Shown piece after piece: positions 27,426-36,783 of a DNA stretch of 64,000 nt (its first letter is position 1; each line of letters begins with the position of its first letter). Under the pieces are notes generated by a model. The model did not search any database, had not been told where the DNA came from, and saw only the letters and a program-made list of their open reading frames with translations. Origin of the DNA: Candidatus Binatus soli (lineage in GTDB: Bacteria > Desulfobacterota > Binatia > Binatales > Binataceae); NCBI GenBank assembly GCA_002479255.1, contig DLMJ01000032.1:155967-219966 (forward strand), in the 5' to 3' direction. A program made the position numbers and the translations under genes.

Positions 27426-28418
27426 ATGACTGATATTGCAAGGAAGCACGCCGCCGGGCCGCGGCGCGTAAATGTTCGTGGCGGCGCGCCGGCGAGCATT
27501 GTAATCGCCGCGTTCATGCTCATTATGGCCGCCACCGGCGCGGGCGCTGTCGCGGCGCCGATACCGGCATCGGGCCCATCGTATTCGGATCCGCCGGCAC
27601 AGGATCAGCCGGCGGCCCCACACAAGCATCGCCATCTTCCCACACCGGCGCCGACCCCGATGGCGCTGCCGCCCGAGGTCAAGGCGAAGGTGCCGGCGTA
27701 CAAACCGGGGCCGATACCCTTTCACGACGGCGAGCAGTTGATCTATCAAGCGTCGTGGGTTGGGATTCCGGCGGCGCACGCGCGCCTCGAATTCCACAAA
27801 CAGCCAAAAGGTCCTTCGCGATGGGTCGGGGAAATCTGGATCGAGACCAACCCGTTTGCGGATCTGTTCTACAAAATGCGCGACTACATGCGGGAGAGCA
27901 TGGCCGATGACACGCTCCACACCAGCGGTGTTTATTTGGTCCAACACGAAAAATCGCGGCTCAATTACTACGACGTGACCATCGATCGGCCCGCGCAGAT
28001 GGTCACGATGACGAAGAAGAATCACAAAGGAACGCAGAGCAAGGAATTCATCGCGTCGGATCCGTGGGGACCGATATCGGGCGCGATGATGGCGCTGACG
28101 CAGAACTTCGAGCCGGGCAAGACCTATGCGTTCGACGTGTTCAGCGGCAGCCAGCGCTATGTTTTCGCATTCGAGGTCGAGAAGCGGGAGAAGATTCACC
28201 TCTCGATCGGCGACTTCGACGCGTGGCGCATCGTGCCCGACGTCTGGTACGTCAGCGACGGCGCGCTGCGCAGCGAGGCGCACGGGACGGTGTTGTGGAT
28301 ATCGGCGGATGAGCGCCATCTGCCGTTGCGGATCGAGGCGCAGGCGTTCATCGGGTACGTGCGCGCGGACTTGATCAAGATCGATGGCAAGGATGGACTG
28401 GAGAGTGCGCAAAAGTGA
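27426..28418 (+). CDS. DUF3108-family envelope protein
   Basis: 330 residues from the ATG at 27426; a TTG lies three codons earlier. A signal or anchor segment (about 20-45) and a proline-rich linker precede the DUF3108 domain, with FHDGEQLIYQASWVGIPAAHARLEF cut here into its key features: the GEQLIYQ strand and the GIPAAHA turn. Later DPWGPISGAMMAL and PLRIEAQAFIGYVRADL complete the family pattern. DUF3108 proteins are periplasmic beta-rich proteins of unknown function, thought to be linked to lipid or cell-envelope processes. Confidence 0.75.
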   Translation: MTDIARKHAAGPRRVNVRGGAPASIVIAAFMLIMAATGAGAVAAPIPASGPSYSDPPAQDQPAAPHKHRHLPTPAPTPMALPPEVKAKVPAYKPGPIPFHDGEQLIYQASWVGIPAAHARLEFHKQPKGPSRWVGEIWIETNPFADLFYKMRDYMRESMADDTLHTSGVYLVQHEKSRLNYYDVTIDRPAQMVTMTKKNHKGTQSKEFIASDPWGPISGAMMALTQNFEPGKTYAFDVFSGSQRYVFAFEVEKREKIHLSIGDFDAWRIVPDVWYVSDGALRSEAHGTVLWISADERHLPLRIEAQAFIGYVRADLIKIDGKDGLESAQK

Positions 28419-28468
28419 TGGTCCCGCCGCGGTTGACTGAGCTACTATGAGCGGGGGGAAATCGGACG

Positions 28469-28537
28469 ATGCCCAAGAAGCTCGAATTTTTCTACGACTG
28501 CTCGACCTTGGAAGAAGGATCAGGCAGCTCAACTTAA
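28469..28537 (+). pseudogene. Possible remnant of a DsbA-fold isomerase gene
   Basis: A 22-codon frame beginning MPKKLEFFYDCST follows a strong GGGGGGA site. This opening resembles the first strand of DsbA-like 2-hydroxychromene-2-carboxylate isomerases, but the frame ends at once in TAA and nothing further of the fold follows. I read it as a start region left after deletion; a chance match is possible. Confidence 0.35.
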
Positions 28538-28553
28538 TTTCAATCAGGATCGA

Positions 28554-29195
28554 ATGACGCATTGGGTGGAAGGTCAGGCACGAGCGCATCTCCACGACGA
28601 CTTCGTGGATCGCGAAGCCCGGGGAGTGCGCGCGTTCGTCGCAGTCCGGATGAACGAGCAGGTCGAGGAGTCGGTGGCGGAGACGATCGGCGATCTGAAG
28701 CATCCACGCGACGGCGTCCGATGGGTGCCGCGGGCAAATCTGCATATCACGCTCAAGTTTCTCGGACCGGCAGTGGATTCGCATCGATTGGAGCGGCTCA
28801 CCGCCGGGCTTCATCAGCTCGCGACAAAGACGGCGCCATTCGAGGTCGCCGCGGCGGGAGTCGGCGCGTTCCCCGACCTCGAGCGTCCGCGCACGATTTG
28901 GGTGGGATTGCATAGCGTGGAACCGGGGGCGCTTGCCGCGCTTGCCGCACGGCTGGAGACGGTCGCGGCTGACTATGGATTCGAGCGCGAAAAGCGGCGC
29001 TGGAGCGGGCATCTGACGATCGGGCGGGTTGGCGATCAGCCGGTTGCGGGCAAAACCCGGCAGGCATTATACGCGGCGCGGGACCGCGAGTTCGGCGTCT
29101 CGAGGATCGAATCGATCACGCTCTACCGCAGCCATCTGGGGCCCGACGGATCCAGCTACGAAGCGCTGGCGACATTTCTGTTCCAGGCGCGTTAG
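28554..29195 (+). CDS. thpR: RNA 2',3'-cyclic phosphodiesterase (ThpR/LigT)
   Basis: 213 residues. The two H-x-T motifs of the 2H phosphoesterase family are present: NLHITLKFLG near residue 63 and GHLTIGRV near 155. The enzyme opens 2',3'-cyclic phosphates on RNA ends in the cytoplasm. The first 22 residues before GVRAFVAVRM may not be translated; a later start near residue 25 would give a more typical length. It is followed by recA, a neighbour pair seen in several deltaproteobacteria-like genomes. Confidence 0.88.
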   Translation: MTHWVEGQARAHLHDDFVDREARGVRAFVAVRMNEQVEESVAETIGDLKHPRDGVRWVPRANLHITLKFLGPAVDSHRLERLTAGLHQLATKTAPFEVAAAGVGAFPDLERPRTIWVGLHSVEPGALAALAARLETVAADYGFEREKRRWSGHLTIGRVGDQPVAGKTRQALYAARDREFGVSRIESITLYRSHLGPDGSSYEALATFLFQAR

Positions 29196-29349
29196 CAGGC
29201 CGCGGTGCCGCTTTTCGTTCTTTTGGTAACACCGGGGTTGCCTTCTTAACACCCCTGTGGACACGAGGGCCGGCGCGGATAGAGCTATCGACGCCAGTTT
29301 GTGACAAGATTCGCACCGCGATAAAAGAAATCCCGCATGGGCATAATCG

Positions 29350-30420
29350 ATGGCGATAGAGATCAAAAGTAAAGCGCTCGACCTGGCGTTGAGCCAAATC
29401 GAGAAACAGTTCGGCAAAGGCTCGATCATGAAGCTCGGCGAGCAGGCGATTTCGGCCGATATCGCGGTCGTATCGACCGGCTCGCTCGGACTCGACCTCG
29501 CACTGGGCGTGGGTGGATTGCCGCGCGGGCGCGTGGTCGAAATCTACGGCCCGGAATCGTCGGGCAAGACGACGCTGGCGCTGGAATGTATCGCGGAAGC
29601 GCAGAAGACGGGCGGTACCTGCGCGTTTATCGACGCGGAACACGCGCTCGACGCGGCCTATGCGCGCAAGCTCGGCGTCAAGGTCGAGGATCTGCTCATC
29701 TCGCAGCCGGACAACGGCGAGCAGGCGCTGGAGATCACGGAGACGCTGGTGCAATCGGGCGCGATCGACGTGCTGGTAATAGACTCGGTGGCGGCGCTGG
29801 TGCCACGCGCGGAAATCGAAGGTGAGATGGGCGAGCCGCAGATGGGCCTGCAGGCGCGCCTGATGTCGCAAGCACTGCGCAAGCTTACGTCGATCATATC
29901 ACGCTCGCGCACGATCGTTATTTTCATCAACCAGATCCGGATGAAGATTGGCGTGATGTTCGGGAATCCGGAAACGACCACCGGCGGCAACGCCCTTAAG
30001 TTTTATTCGTCGGTGAGAATCGATATCCGGCGAATCGGCACGATCAAGAACGCGACCGAAGTGATTGGCTCGCGGACCAAAGTCAAAGTGGTGAAGAACA
30101 AGGTTGCGCCGCCGTTTCGCGAGGCCGAGTTCGACATCCTGTACGGCACTGGGATTTCGAAGGAAGGCGAACTGGTCGATATGGCCAGCGAGCACGGCAT
30201 CATCGAGAAGCTCGGCGCCTGGTACTCCTACAACGGTGAACGAATCGGGCAGGGACGCGAGAACGCGCGCGATTTGCTCAAGGCGAATCCGAAGCTGGCG
30301 GACGAGATCGAAGCCAAGGTGCGCGAAAAGCTGGCGGCCAAGCCGGTCGCGCTGCCGCCCGGCGCGACGGTCGAGGAGCCGGCGGAGACGCCCGCGCCGC
30401 CGCCAAAGAAAAAGGGGTGA
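29350..30420 (+). CDS. recA: Recombinase RecA
   Basis: 356 residues, the normal length. Clear RecA marks are GPESSGKTTLAL (Walker A, near 67), LVIDSVAALVPRAEIEGEMG with the Walker B aspartate, FINQIRMKIGVMFG, and TTGGNALKFYSS. RecA forms filaments on single-stranded DNA, drives strand exchange and triggers SOS. The C-terminus ends in a proline/lysine tail (PPPKKKG) where many RecA proteins have an acidic tail. I could not recognise a LexA box in the 150 bases upstream. Confidence 0.97.
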   Translation: MAIEIKSKALDLALSQIEKQFGKGSIMKLGEQAISADIAVVSTGSLGLDLALGVGGLPRGRVVEIYGPESSGKTTLALECIAEAQKTGGTCAFIDAEHALDAAYARKLGVKVEDLLISQPDNGEQALEITETLVQSGAIDVLVIDSVAALVPRAEIEGEMGEPQMGLQARLMSQALRKLTSIISRSRTIVIFINQIRMKIGVMFGNPETTTGGNALKFYSSVRIDIRRIGTIKNATEVIGSRTKVKVVKNKVAPPFREAEFDILYGTGISKEGELVDMASEHGIIEKLGAWYSYNGERIGQGRENARDLLKANPKLADEIEAKVREKLAAKPVALPPGATVEEPAETPAPPPKKKG

Positions 30421-30472
30421 TCGGAAGGACCGCGCGAAACCCAGGTTTCGCCTTGGTGATACACTTTCCTCG

Positions 30473-31483
30473 ATGACCCTGGAGAAAAAGGCCAGCCGAT
30501 CCATCCGTCGCGTGCTGGTCATTTTTCCGGGCGCGCTCGGCGACCTCATGTGCTTGATGCCCGCGCTTGGGGCGATTTCGCGGCGCTACCGCGGCGCCTC
30601 GGTCGAGCTGATGGCGCGCTTGGAACTGGCCCGGCTCGCAGCCGGAAGAACCGTCGTCGCACGCGGTCATTCGATAGACGCTCGCGAGGTCGGCGAACTA
30701 TTCACGGAACCGGGCGCAGAATCCGAGCAAACGCCGGTCAGCGCAAATGCGCGTCGATTCTTCGCGGATTTCGATCGCATCTACTCGTTCTTCGCCTCGG
30801 ACGACGGGCGTTTTCGCGCGCGATTGGCGGCTGCCACCGATGGGCACGTCTCGTTTCATCCGTTCCGCCCCGGCGGTGACGGCCACGTATCGGCGGCTTA
30901 CTTGCGGGCAACTGAAATTGAAATTGAAATTGACGAGACCGCTCTGCTGGTGGATTCACGGCTCGAACCGACCCCGGATGACCTCGCGGCAGCCGCGCGT
31001 GCGCTGGTACAATCGAAATGCGGCGGCTCGAATTTGATTGTGATTTTTCCCGGCAGCGGAAGTCCCGGCAAGAACTGGCCGGCTGACAAATTCGCGGCGC
31101 TCGCGTCGATACTATCGAAATCGAATCGCTCGAGCGTCGCGGTCATTCTCGGTCCCGCCGAAATATCGCTGGAACCGATCTTTCGCGAGCCCGGCGTCCC
31201 GATCCTGAAGCACCTCGATTTGCCGACGGTCGCGGCGATCGCGCGCGTCGCATCGGCCTTCGTAGGCAACGACTCGGGCGTGTCGCATCTGGCGGCCGCG
31301 GCCGGCGCGTCCGGTGTGGTTATCTTCGGGCCGACCGATCCCGCGCGATGGCGTCCTGTCGCGCCGGGCGCGGGTGGACAAATCGGCATTCTCAGGCGCA
31401 ACCCCATCGATTCCATCGAGGCCGATGAAGTCGCCGCGTTGGTTGTCAAAATTTGTGGAGCAGCGTCAAAGATAATACACTGA
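30473..31483 (+). CDS. Glycosyltransferase family 9 (ADP-heptose:LPS heptosyltransferase-like)
   Basis: 336 residues from the ATG at 30473; an open frame further upstream overlaps recA and is not coding. GT9 marks are VLVIFPGALGDLMCLMPAL at the N-terminus, VIFPGSGSPGKNWPADKFA near 180 and FVGNDSGVSHLAAAAG near 265. The family adds heptose to the inner core of lipopolysaccharide on the cytoplasmic face of the inner membrane. A gene-internal triple repeat encodes EIEIEIDE near 145. The exact sugar and acceptor are not known. Confidence 0.85.
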   Translation: MTLEKKASRSIRRVLVIFPGALGDLMCLMPALGAISRRYRGASVELMARLELARLAAGRTVVARGHSIDAREVGELFTEPGAESEQTPVSANARRFFADFDRIYSFFASDDGRFRARLAAATDGHVSFHPFRPGGDGHVSAAYLRATEIEIEIDETALLVDSRLEPTPDDLAAAARALVQSKCGGSNLIVIFPGSGSPGKNWPADKFAALASILSKSNRSSVAVILGPAEISLEPIFREPGVPILKHLDLPTVAAIARVASAFVGNDSGVSHLAAAAGASGVVIFGPTDPARWRPVAPGAGGQIGILRRNPIDSIEADEVAALVVKICGAASKIIH

Positions 31484-31534
31484 GAAGGGCATGCATCATC
31501 GGACAACATATGTAAGTCGCGCGAGGGAGGGGCT

Positions 31535-32392
31535 ATGAGCTTCTTCAAGACGACGCTGCTGCTGGGTCTGATGACGGGTCTGCTGATGGTAATCGGCGGG
31601 CTGATCGGAGGTTCGCGCGGCGTCGTGATCTTTTTCGTTATCGCCGCGGTGATGAACTTCTTCAGCTACTGGTTCTCCGACAAGATTGTGCTGCGCGCTT
31701 ACGGAGCGCAGGAACTCGACGCGCAATCGGCGCCGGAACTCTACTCGATCGTCAACGAGCTGGCGCATTCGGCGGGAATCCCGATGCCGCGCCTGTACCT
31801 TATCGATTCCGACACGCCCAACGCCTTCGCGACCGGCCGCAACGTGCATCATGCCGCCGTCGCCGTGACGCGCGGGATCATGCGAATCTGCACGCGCGAG
31901 GAATTGAAGGGCGTCATCGGCCATGAACTCTCGCACGTGACCAATCACGACATATTGACCAGCTCGATCGCAGCCACCATGGCCGGCGCCGTGATGATGA
32001 TCGGCTCGATGGTTCGATGGGGTGCGATCTTCGGACTTGGCAGTCGCGACGACGAGGAAGGCGGGCTGGCGGGGCTGCTGGTCGCGGGCATTCTCGCGCC
32101 GATCGCGGCGACCCTCATTCAACTCGCGATTTCGCGCACGCGCGAGTACCAGGCCGATGCGAGCGGGGCCACGCTCACTCATAATCCCTTGTACCTGGCC
32201 AGCGCGCTGCGCAAGCTCGAGGCCGCCAACGAGCGGATGCCGATGGACGCCAGCCCTGCGACGGCCCATCTGTTTATAGTGAATCCGTTGAGCGCGGCGG
32301 GAATTTCGCGGCTGTTCTCGACGCATCCGCCGATCGAGGAGCGAATCCACCGGCTCGAGCAGATGTCTGCGGGACAGATTGGACAAGGGTGA
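31535..32392 (+). CDS. htpX: HtpX-type membrane zinc metalloprotease
   Basis: 285 residues. Two N-terminal membrane helices precede the zinc motif VIGHELSHVTNHD near residue 130, with the third ligand glutamate expected in RTREYQADASGA near 205 after another membrane pair. HtpX cuts misfolded membrane proteins at the cytoplasmic face. AGGGAGG just before the ATG is a strong ribosome site. It is followed without a gap by the DUF1844 gene. Confidence 0.93.
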   Translation: MSFFKTTLLLGLMTGLLMVIGGLIGGSRGVVIFFVIAAVMNFFSYWFSDKIVLRAYGAQELDAQSAPELYSIVNELAHSAGIPMPRLYLIDSDTPNAFATGRNVHHAAVAVTRGIMRICTREELKGVIGHELSHVTNHDILTSSIAATMAGAVMMIGSMVRWGAIFGLGSRDDEEGGLAGLLVAGILAPIAATLIQLAISRTREYQADASGATLTHNPLYLASALRKLEAANERMPMDASPATAHLFIVNPLSAAGISRLFSTHPPIEERIHRLEQMSAGQIGQG

Positions 32393-32403
32393 GGGCACCA
32401 TCG

Positions 32404-32877
32404 ATGGAAGAATCGGAAGAAAAGGGCCGCGGATTCAAGGTTCAGGACCGCCGGCGTTTCTCCGCCGAAGGCGAGGCCAAGGCAGGCGACGAGGCGCCAT
32501 CTGAGAGCGGCGAAGCGTTGGAAATAAAATCCAAGCCCGAGGCGCCGGGGCCAGAGTCGATCTCCAAGCCGCAAGCCGCCCCCTCGCAGCACGCGGCGAG
32601 CCACCATTCGAGCCAAGCGCCTCTCGAGCTGACATTCGCGGCGTTTCTATGGAGCCTGTCAGAGCAGGCCCTGGCGGCGCTGGGCGAATTACCCGACCCG
32701 GCGAGCGGTCAGGTGACGCACGACCTGATTTCGGCGCAGCAGATGATCGATATCATCATAATGTTGCGCGACAAGACGCGGGGGAACCTCGATCCCCACG
32801 AACAAGCCTTGCTCAAAGAGATTCTTTCCAGTCTGCAAATGAAGTACGTTGAATTAGCGAGACCGCCGGGCCGTTGA
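32404..32877 (+). CDS. DUF1844-domain protein
   Basis: 157 residues from the ATG at 32404; a GTG overlapping the htpX stop codon would add five residues. An acidic/lysine-rich N-terminus (EEKGRGFKVQDRRRFSAEG) and a disordered linker lead to the DUF1844 core: TFAAFLWSLSEQALAALGE, HDLISAQQMIDIIIMLRDKT and LLKEILSSLQMKYVEL. The function is unknown; the domain is common in deltaproteobacteria and relatives and often sits near envelope genes, as here before htrA. Confidence 0.8.
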   Translation: MEESEEKGRGFKVQDRRRFSAEGEAKAGDEAPSESGEALEIKSKPEAPGPESISKPQAAPSQHAASHHSSQAPLELTFAAFLWSLSEQALAALGELPDPASGQVTHDLISAQQMIDIIIMLRDKTRGNLDPHEQALLKEILSSLQMKYVELARPPGR

Positions 32878-32901
32878 GCGGCCGTCTTCGCTTAATCACA
32901 C

Positions 32902-34398
32902 ATGACGCATAAGTTTTCCCGACCCATCGTCTTTCTTGGCGTCGCGATTTTTACCGCGACATTCACTTTGATTGCCTCTGGCATCGTGGCGCGCGCGGCG
33001 GATTCCGCGCCGCCCGCGCGCTTCTGGACCGAGCTTGCCGACCCCGCTCACGTGGCGAAAGCCCAGTCGATGCCGGACTTCGTGGAGCTCGCAGCCAAGC
33101 TCAGCCCCGCCGTCGTGAACATCTCGACCGACGAACCCGACGAACCCGCAGAAGGCGCCGAGCCATCGCCCGAAGAGTCTCCGCATGGCTTTCTCGCGCC
33201 ACCGCACTCGCATCCTTTCGAGGAGTTCGGCGGCTCGCCGCACTCCAAGGCGCTTGGCTCCGGCTTCATCATAACCAAGGACGGCTACATCCTGACCAAC
33301 GAGCACGTCGTCGAGAATCCGGGCACGGTCACCGTGACCACGCAGGACGGCCACAATTACGTCGCCAAGATTGTCGGGCATGACGAGAAGAGCGACATCG
33401 CGCTGCTGAAGATCGATGCGAAGCACGACCTGGCGGTCGCGCCGCTGGGCAACTCCGACGACTTGAAGGTGGGCGAATGGGTGATGGCGATCGGCAACCC
33501 GTTCGGCTTCGATCATTCCGTGACGGCCGGAATCGTCAGCGCCAAGGGACGCTTCATCCCGGGCAACTACCAGGATTTCATCCAGACCGACGCGTCGATA
33601 AATCCCGGCAACTCGGGCGGTCCGCTGATCGATCTGCGCGGCGACGTGGTCGGCGTCAATTGTGCGATCTACACGCACACCGGCGCCAGCATGGGAATCG
33701 GCTTCGCGGTTCCCATCGAACTGGTCAAGGAAGAGCTGCCGCAACTCAAGAGTTCGGGCAAAGTCGTGCGCGGATGGCTCGGCGTGTACATCCAGAAGGT
33801 GACGCCTGAGCTGGCCGAGTCGCTGGGCCTTGCGGATTCACGCGGCGCGCTGGTTGCCAAGGTGCTCGACGGCGGACCAGCCAGGGCGGCCGGCGTCAAG
33901 CGGGGCGACGTAATCGTCGCGTTCGACAATCAACCGGTTAGCGACTCGCGGGAATTGCCGCTGCTGATCGGCCGTGCCGACCTGGGCCACAAAGGGATTC
34001 TCAAGGTGATTCGCGACAAGCAGACGATCGATCTGCCGGTCACGATTACGCAGTCCCGCGAGCCCGAAATCGTGGCGGCTGAAAAACCGGGAAAGCCCGA
34101 CCTCGGCGCCGTCTCGCCCTTCGGCCTCCACGTCAAGGACCTGAGTCCCGATCTCGCCAAAGAACTCGGGCTCGATACGTCCGGCGGCGTCGTGATTTCG
34201 TCGGTCCAGTCCGGCAGCCGCGCCGACGAGGCCGGCCTTCGCGCTCGCGACGTGATCCTCGAGGTCAATCGCGCGGCCGTCAAGAACGTTGACTCGTACC
34301 AAAATGCGCTGAAGACAAGCGCCAAGGGCAAAATAGTCCTGCTGCTAGTCAGGCGCGGCGACGCCACTATCTACGTGACCGTCAAACCGGAGGCCTGA
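32902..34398 (+). CDS. HtrA/DegP-type periplasmic serine protease
   Basis: 498 residues. A signal peptide (about 1-33) precedes a trypsin-like domain with the full triad: His in LTNEHVVEN near 134, Asp in EKSDIALLKID near 164 and Ser in NPGNSGGPLID near 238. Two PDZ domains follow (VRGWLGVYIQ from about 290, and GLHVKDLSPDLAKEL from about 405). The enzyme degrades or chaperones misfolded envelope proteins. A histidine- and proline-rich linker near 85-110 carries the usual regulatory loop. Confidence 0.93.
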   Translation: MTHKFSRPIVFLGVAIFTATFTLIASGIVARAADSAPPARFWTELADPAHVAKAQSMPDFVELAAKLSPAVVNISTDEPDEPAEGAEPSPEESPHGFLAPPHSHPFEEFGGSPHSKALGSGFIITKDGYILTNEHVVENPGTVTVTTQDGHNYVAKIVGHDEKSDIALLKIDAKHDLAVAPLGNSDDLKVGEWVMAIGNPFGFDHSVTAGIVSAKGRFIPGNYQDFIQTDASINPGNSGGPLIDLRGDVVGVNCAIYTHTGASMGIGFAVPIELVKEELPQLKSSGKVVRGWLGVYIQKVTPELAESLGLADSRGALVAKVLDGGPARAAGVKRGDVIVAFDNQPVSDSRELPLLIGRADLGHKGILKVIRDKQTIDLPVTITQSREPEIVAAEKPGKPDLGAVSPFGLHVKDLSPDLAKELGLDTSGGVVISSVQSGSRADEAGLRARDVILEVNRAAVKNVDSYQNALKTSAKGKIVLLLVRRGDATIYVTVKPEA

Positions 34399-34416
34399 GC
34401 CGGGGACGCATTCCCG

Positions 34417-36783
34417 ATGTCCCCGAAACGAATCCTGAAATTCGCGCTCATCGGCGTGGGCGCGCTCATCTTGTTCGCCATCCCTCCCACCTTGTGGCTG
34501 TTCTTCAGCTACTACAATCAGCTCGAGAATGAAGTTGTCGCGCGGTTCTCGGGCAAGCGATGGGACATCCCGTCGCGCATTTATTCCGACTCGGTGCTGA
34601 TTTACCCAGGCCAGGATCTCAAGGACCTCGGTTTCTTCGAGCGCCTCGCGCGCCTGAATTACCATCCCGTCGATTCGGACCACGTCGCCTCTCGCGGCGA
34701 GTACAGCTTCAGTCGCAAGCGCGGCAAGCTCGACATCTTTCTGCATAGCTTCGCGTATCCGTACGGCAACTTCGGCGGCGAATTCGTCGAGCTGACTCTT
34801 AAGGGAGATACGATCGAATCGATGGGTGATTTCGTGACCCATAAACCGATCTTCTCGATCGAGCTGGAACCCGAACTCATCAGCGGCATCTTCGAGGGCG
34901 AATGGGAGCAGCGCCGGCTCGTGCGCCTGAGCCAGATTCCGCCCACGCTGATCAATGCGATTCTGGCCGCCGAAGACCATCGCTTTTACGAGCATCACGG
35001 CGTTGACCTGGTCCGCACCATCAAGGCCGCGTACATCGATTTTACCTCGGGGCACGTGCGCCAGGGCGGCTCGACGCTCACCCAGCAGCTGATGAAGAAC
35101 TTCTTCCTGACCCGCGAGCGAAGCTACCAGCGCAAGCTCAAGGAAGCGATGATGGCGTACATCGCGGAGCGCCGCTACTCCAAGGATGAAATCCTGGAGA
35201 ACTATATTAACGATATCTACTTGGGCCAGCGCGGCCAGGAAGGTATATACGGCGTCTGGGAAGCGTCTGAGTACTACTTCTCCAAGGACCCGCGCGATCT
35301 GACTATTGGCGAAATGGCTACAATTGCCGGCTTGATCAGTTCGCCCAACCGGCTCAATCCGCTGCACCATCCCGACGCCGCCCGCCCGCGACGCGACGAG
35401 GTCCTGGCCGCGATGCTCCAGGATGGGTACATCGGCAAAACCGCTTACGATTCGGCAGTCAGCGAGCCGCTGCATCCGCGGGAAGTTTATGCCGAGGGCA
35501 ACGACGCGCCCTACTTCGTCGATTTCGTCAAGAAAGAACTGGCCGAGCGTTATCCGCCGCAGGTGCTCAGCGGCGAAGGTTTGCGAATCTTCACCTCGCT
35601 CGATGTACACATGGAAAAGCTTGCCGAGAATGCGATCGCGCACAATCTCAGCGATTTGGAAGTCAAGCATCCGAAGCTTGCCCGCCGCGAGACCAAGGAG
35701 CGCCTCGAGTCGTGCCTCGTCGCTCTCGAGCCGCAGAGCGGAAGGATTCGCGCGATGGCCGGCGGGCGCGACTACCGCTCGAGCCAGTTCAATCGCGTTA
35801 CTCAGTCCAAACGTCAGCCCGGTTCGGTCTTCAAGCCGGTGACCTACCTGGCGGCGTTCGACGAGACCCTGTCAGGAGGAGCCGAGAAGTTCCTGCCGAC
35901 CAGCTATATCGAGGACGCGCCGTTCACCTGGCAGTACGGCGACATGAGCTGGACGCCGAATAACTATCGCGACCGCTTCTTCGGCCACGTCACGCTCGAG
36001 TTCGCGCTCGGCGAGTCGCTCAACTCCGCGACCGCGCGGCTGGCCAACAGCGTCGGACTGGATCGAATCCGCGCGATGGCGTCGAAGCTCGGCTTTGGCG
36101 ACTTGCCGCCCTACCCGTCGATCGTGCTCGGCGGAATCGAAGTCTCGCCGATGCAGGTCGCGCGCGCGTACGCCGTAATTGCCAACGACGGGATGGAAAT
36201 CCAACCCTACGCCGTTACCGCCGTGGTCGATGAAAACAACAAGGTAATCGAGGGTCACGAACTCGCCGCCGAACAGGTAATCTCCCCCGAACTCGCGTAC
36301 ATGATGCAGTTCATGCTCGAAAACGTGATCAATCACGGCACCGGCGCGGGCGCGCGCTCGATGGGTTTCACGCGGCCGGCGGCAGGCAAGACCGGCACCA
36401 CCAACGACGCCAAGGACGCATGGTTCGCGGGCTTTACGCCGAACCTGCTGGCAGTGGTCTGGACGGGTTTCGATCAAAAGGAGGAGCTGGGGCTGACCGG
36501 CGCGCAAGCTTCGCTGCCGGCGTGGACCGCTTTTATGAAAGCGGCGACCGCGTCGCGCCCGCCGCTCGATTTCACCGCTCCGCCGGGAATCGTCGAGGTA
36601 AAGGTCGATCCGACTACCGGCTATAAAGCGACGCCCTATTGCCCGGTGACGATGATGGGCGTGTATCCGCAAGGGATGGCGCCAACAAAGGACTGCCCGT
36701 ATCATACTTCGGTGACGTCTTTGACGGCTGCGGACCACAAGATGCCCGAGGCGCCGAATCCCGTAGCTGATCCTAATGACTAG
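34417..36783 (+). CDS. Bifunctional penicillin-binding protein 1B-type
   Basis: 788 residues. A short cytoplasmic start and one membrane helix precede a UB2H-like region with SRIYSDSVLIYPGQDL. The GT51 transglycosylase domain has AAEDHRFYEHHGVD near 187 and GGSTLTQQLMKNFFL. The transpeptidase domain has the active serine in QPGSVFKP near 470, ESLNSAT near 533 and GKTGTT near 657. It polymerises and cross-links peptidoglycan in the periplasm. The UB2H region points to the 1B rather than the 1A class. Its end overlaps the next gene by 8 bases. Confidence 0.93.
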   Translation: MSPKRILKFALIGVGALILFAIPPTLWLFFSYYNQLENEVVARFSGKRWDIPSRIYSDSVLIYPGQDLKDLGFFERLARLNYHPVDSDHVASRGEYSFSRKRGKLDIFLHSFAYPYGNFGGEFVELTLKGDTIESMGDFVTHKPIFSIELEPELISGIFEGEWEQRRLVRLSQIPPTLINAILAAEDHRFYEHHGVDLVRTIKAAYIDFTSGHVRQGGSTLTQQLMKNFFLTRERSYQRKLKEAMMAYIAERRYSKDEILENYINDIYLGQRGQEGIYGVWEASEYYFSKDPRDLTIGEMATIAGLISSPNRLNPLHHPDAARPRRDEVLAAMLQDGYIGKTAYDSAVSEPLHPREVYAEGNDAPYFVDFVKKELAERYPPQVLSGEGLRIFTSLDVHMEKLAENAIAHNLSDLEVKHPKLARRETKERLESCLVALEPQSGRIRAMAGGRDYRSSQFNRVTQSKRQPGSVFKPVTYLAAFDETLSGGAEKFLPTSYIEDAPFTWQYGDMSWTPNNYRDRFFGHVTLEFALGESLNSATARLANSVGLDRIRAMASKLGFGDLPPYPSIVLGGIEVSPMQVARAYAVIANDGMEIQPYAVTAVVDENNKVIEGHELAAEQVISPELAYMMQFMLENVINHGTGAGARSMGFTRPAAGKTGTTNDAKDAWFAGFTPNLLAVVWTGFDQKEELGLTGAQASLPAWTAFMKAATASRPPLDFTAPPGIVEVKVDPTTGYKATPYCPVTMMGVYPQGMAPTKDCPYHTSVTSLTAADHKMPEAPNPVADPND

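Noticed and set aside
27414..29012. Long open frame on the minus strand (532 codons)
   Set aside because: It is antisense to the DUF3108 and thpR genes, is arginine/histidine-rich in a way typical of shadow frames in GC-rich DNA, and shows no family motif.
34345..35670. Minus-strand frame of 441 codons
   Set aside because: It lies opposite the catalytic part of the PBP gene, whose motifs are intact.
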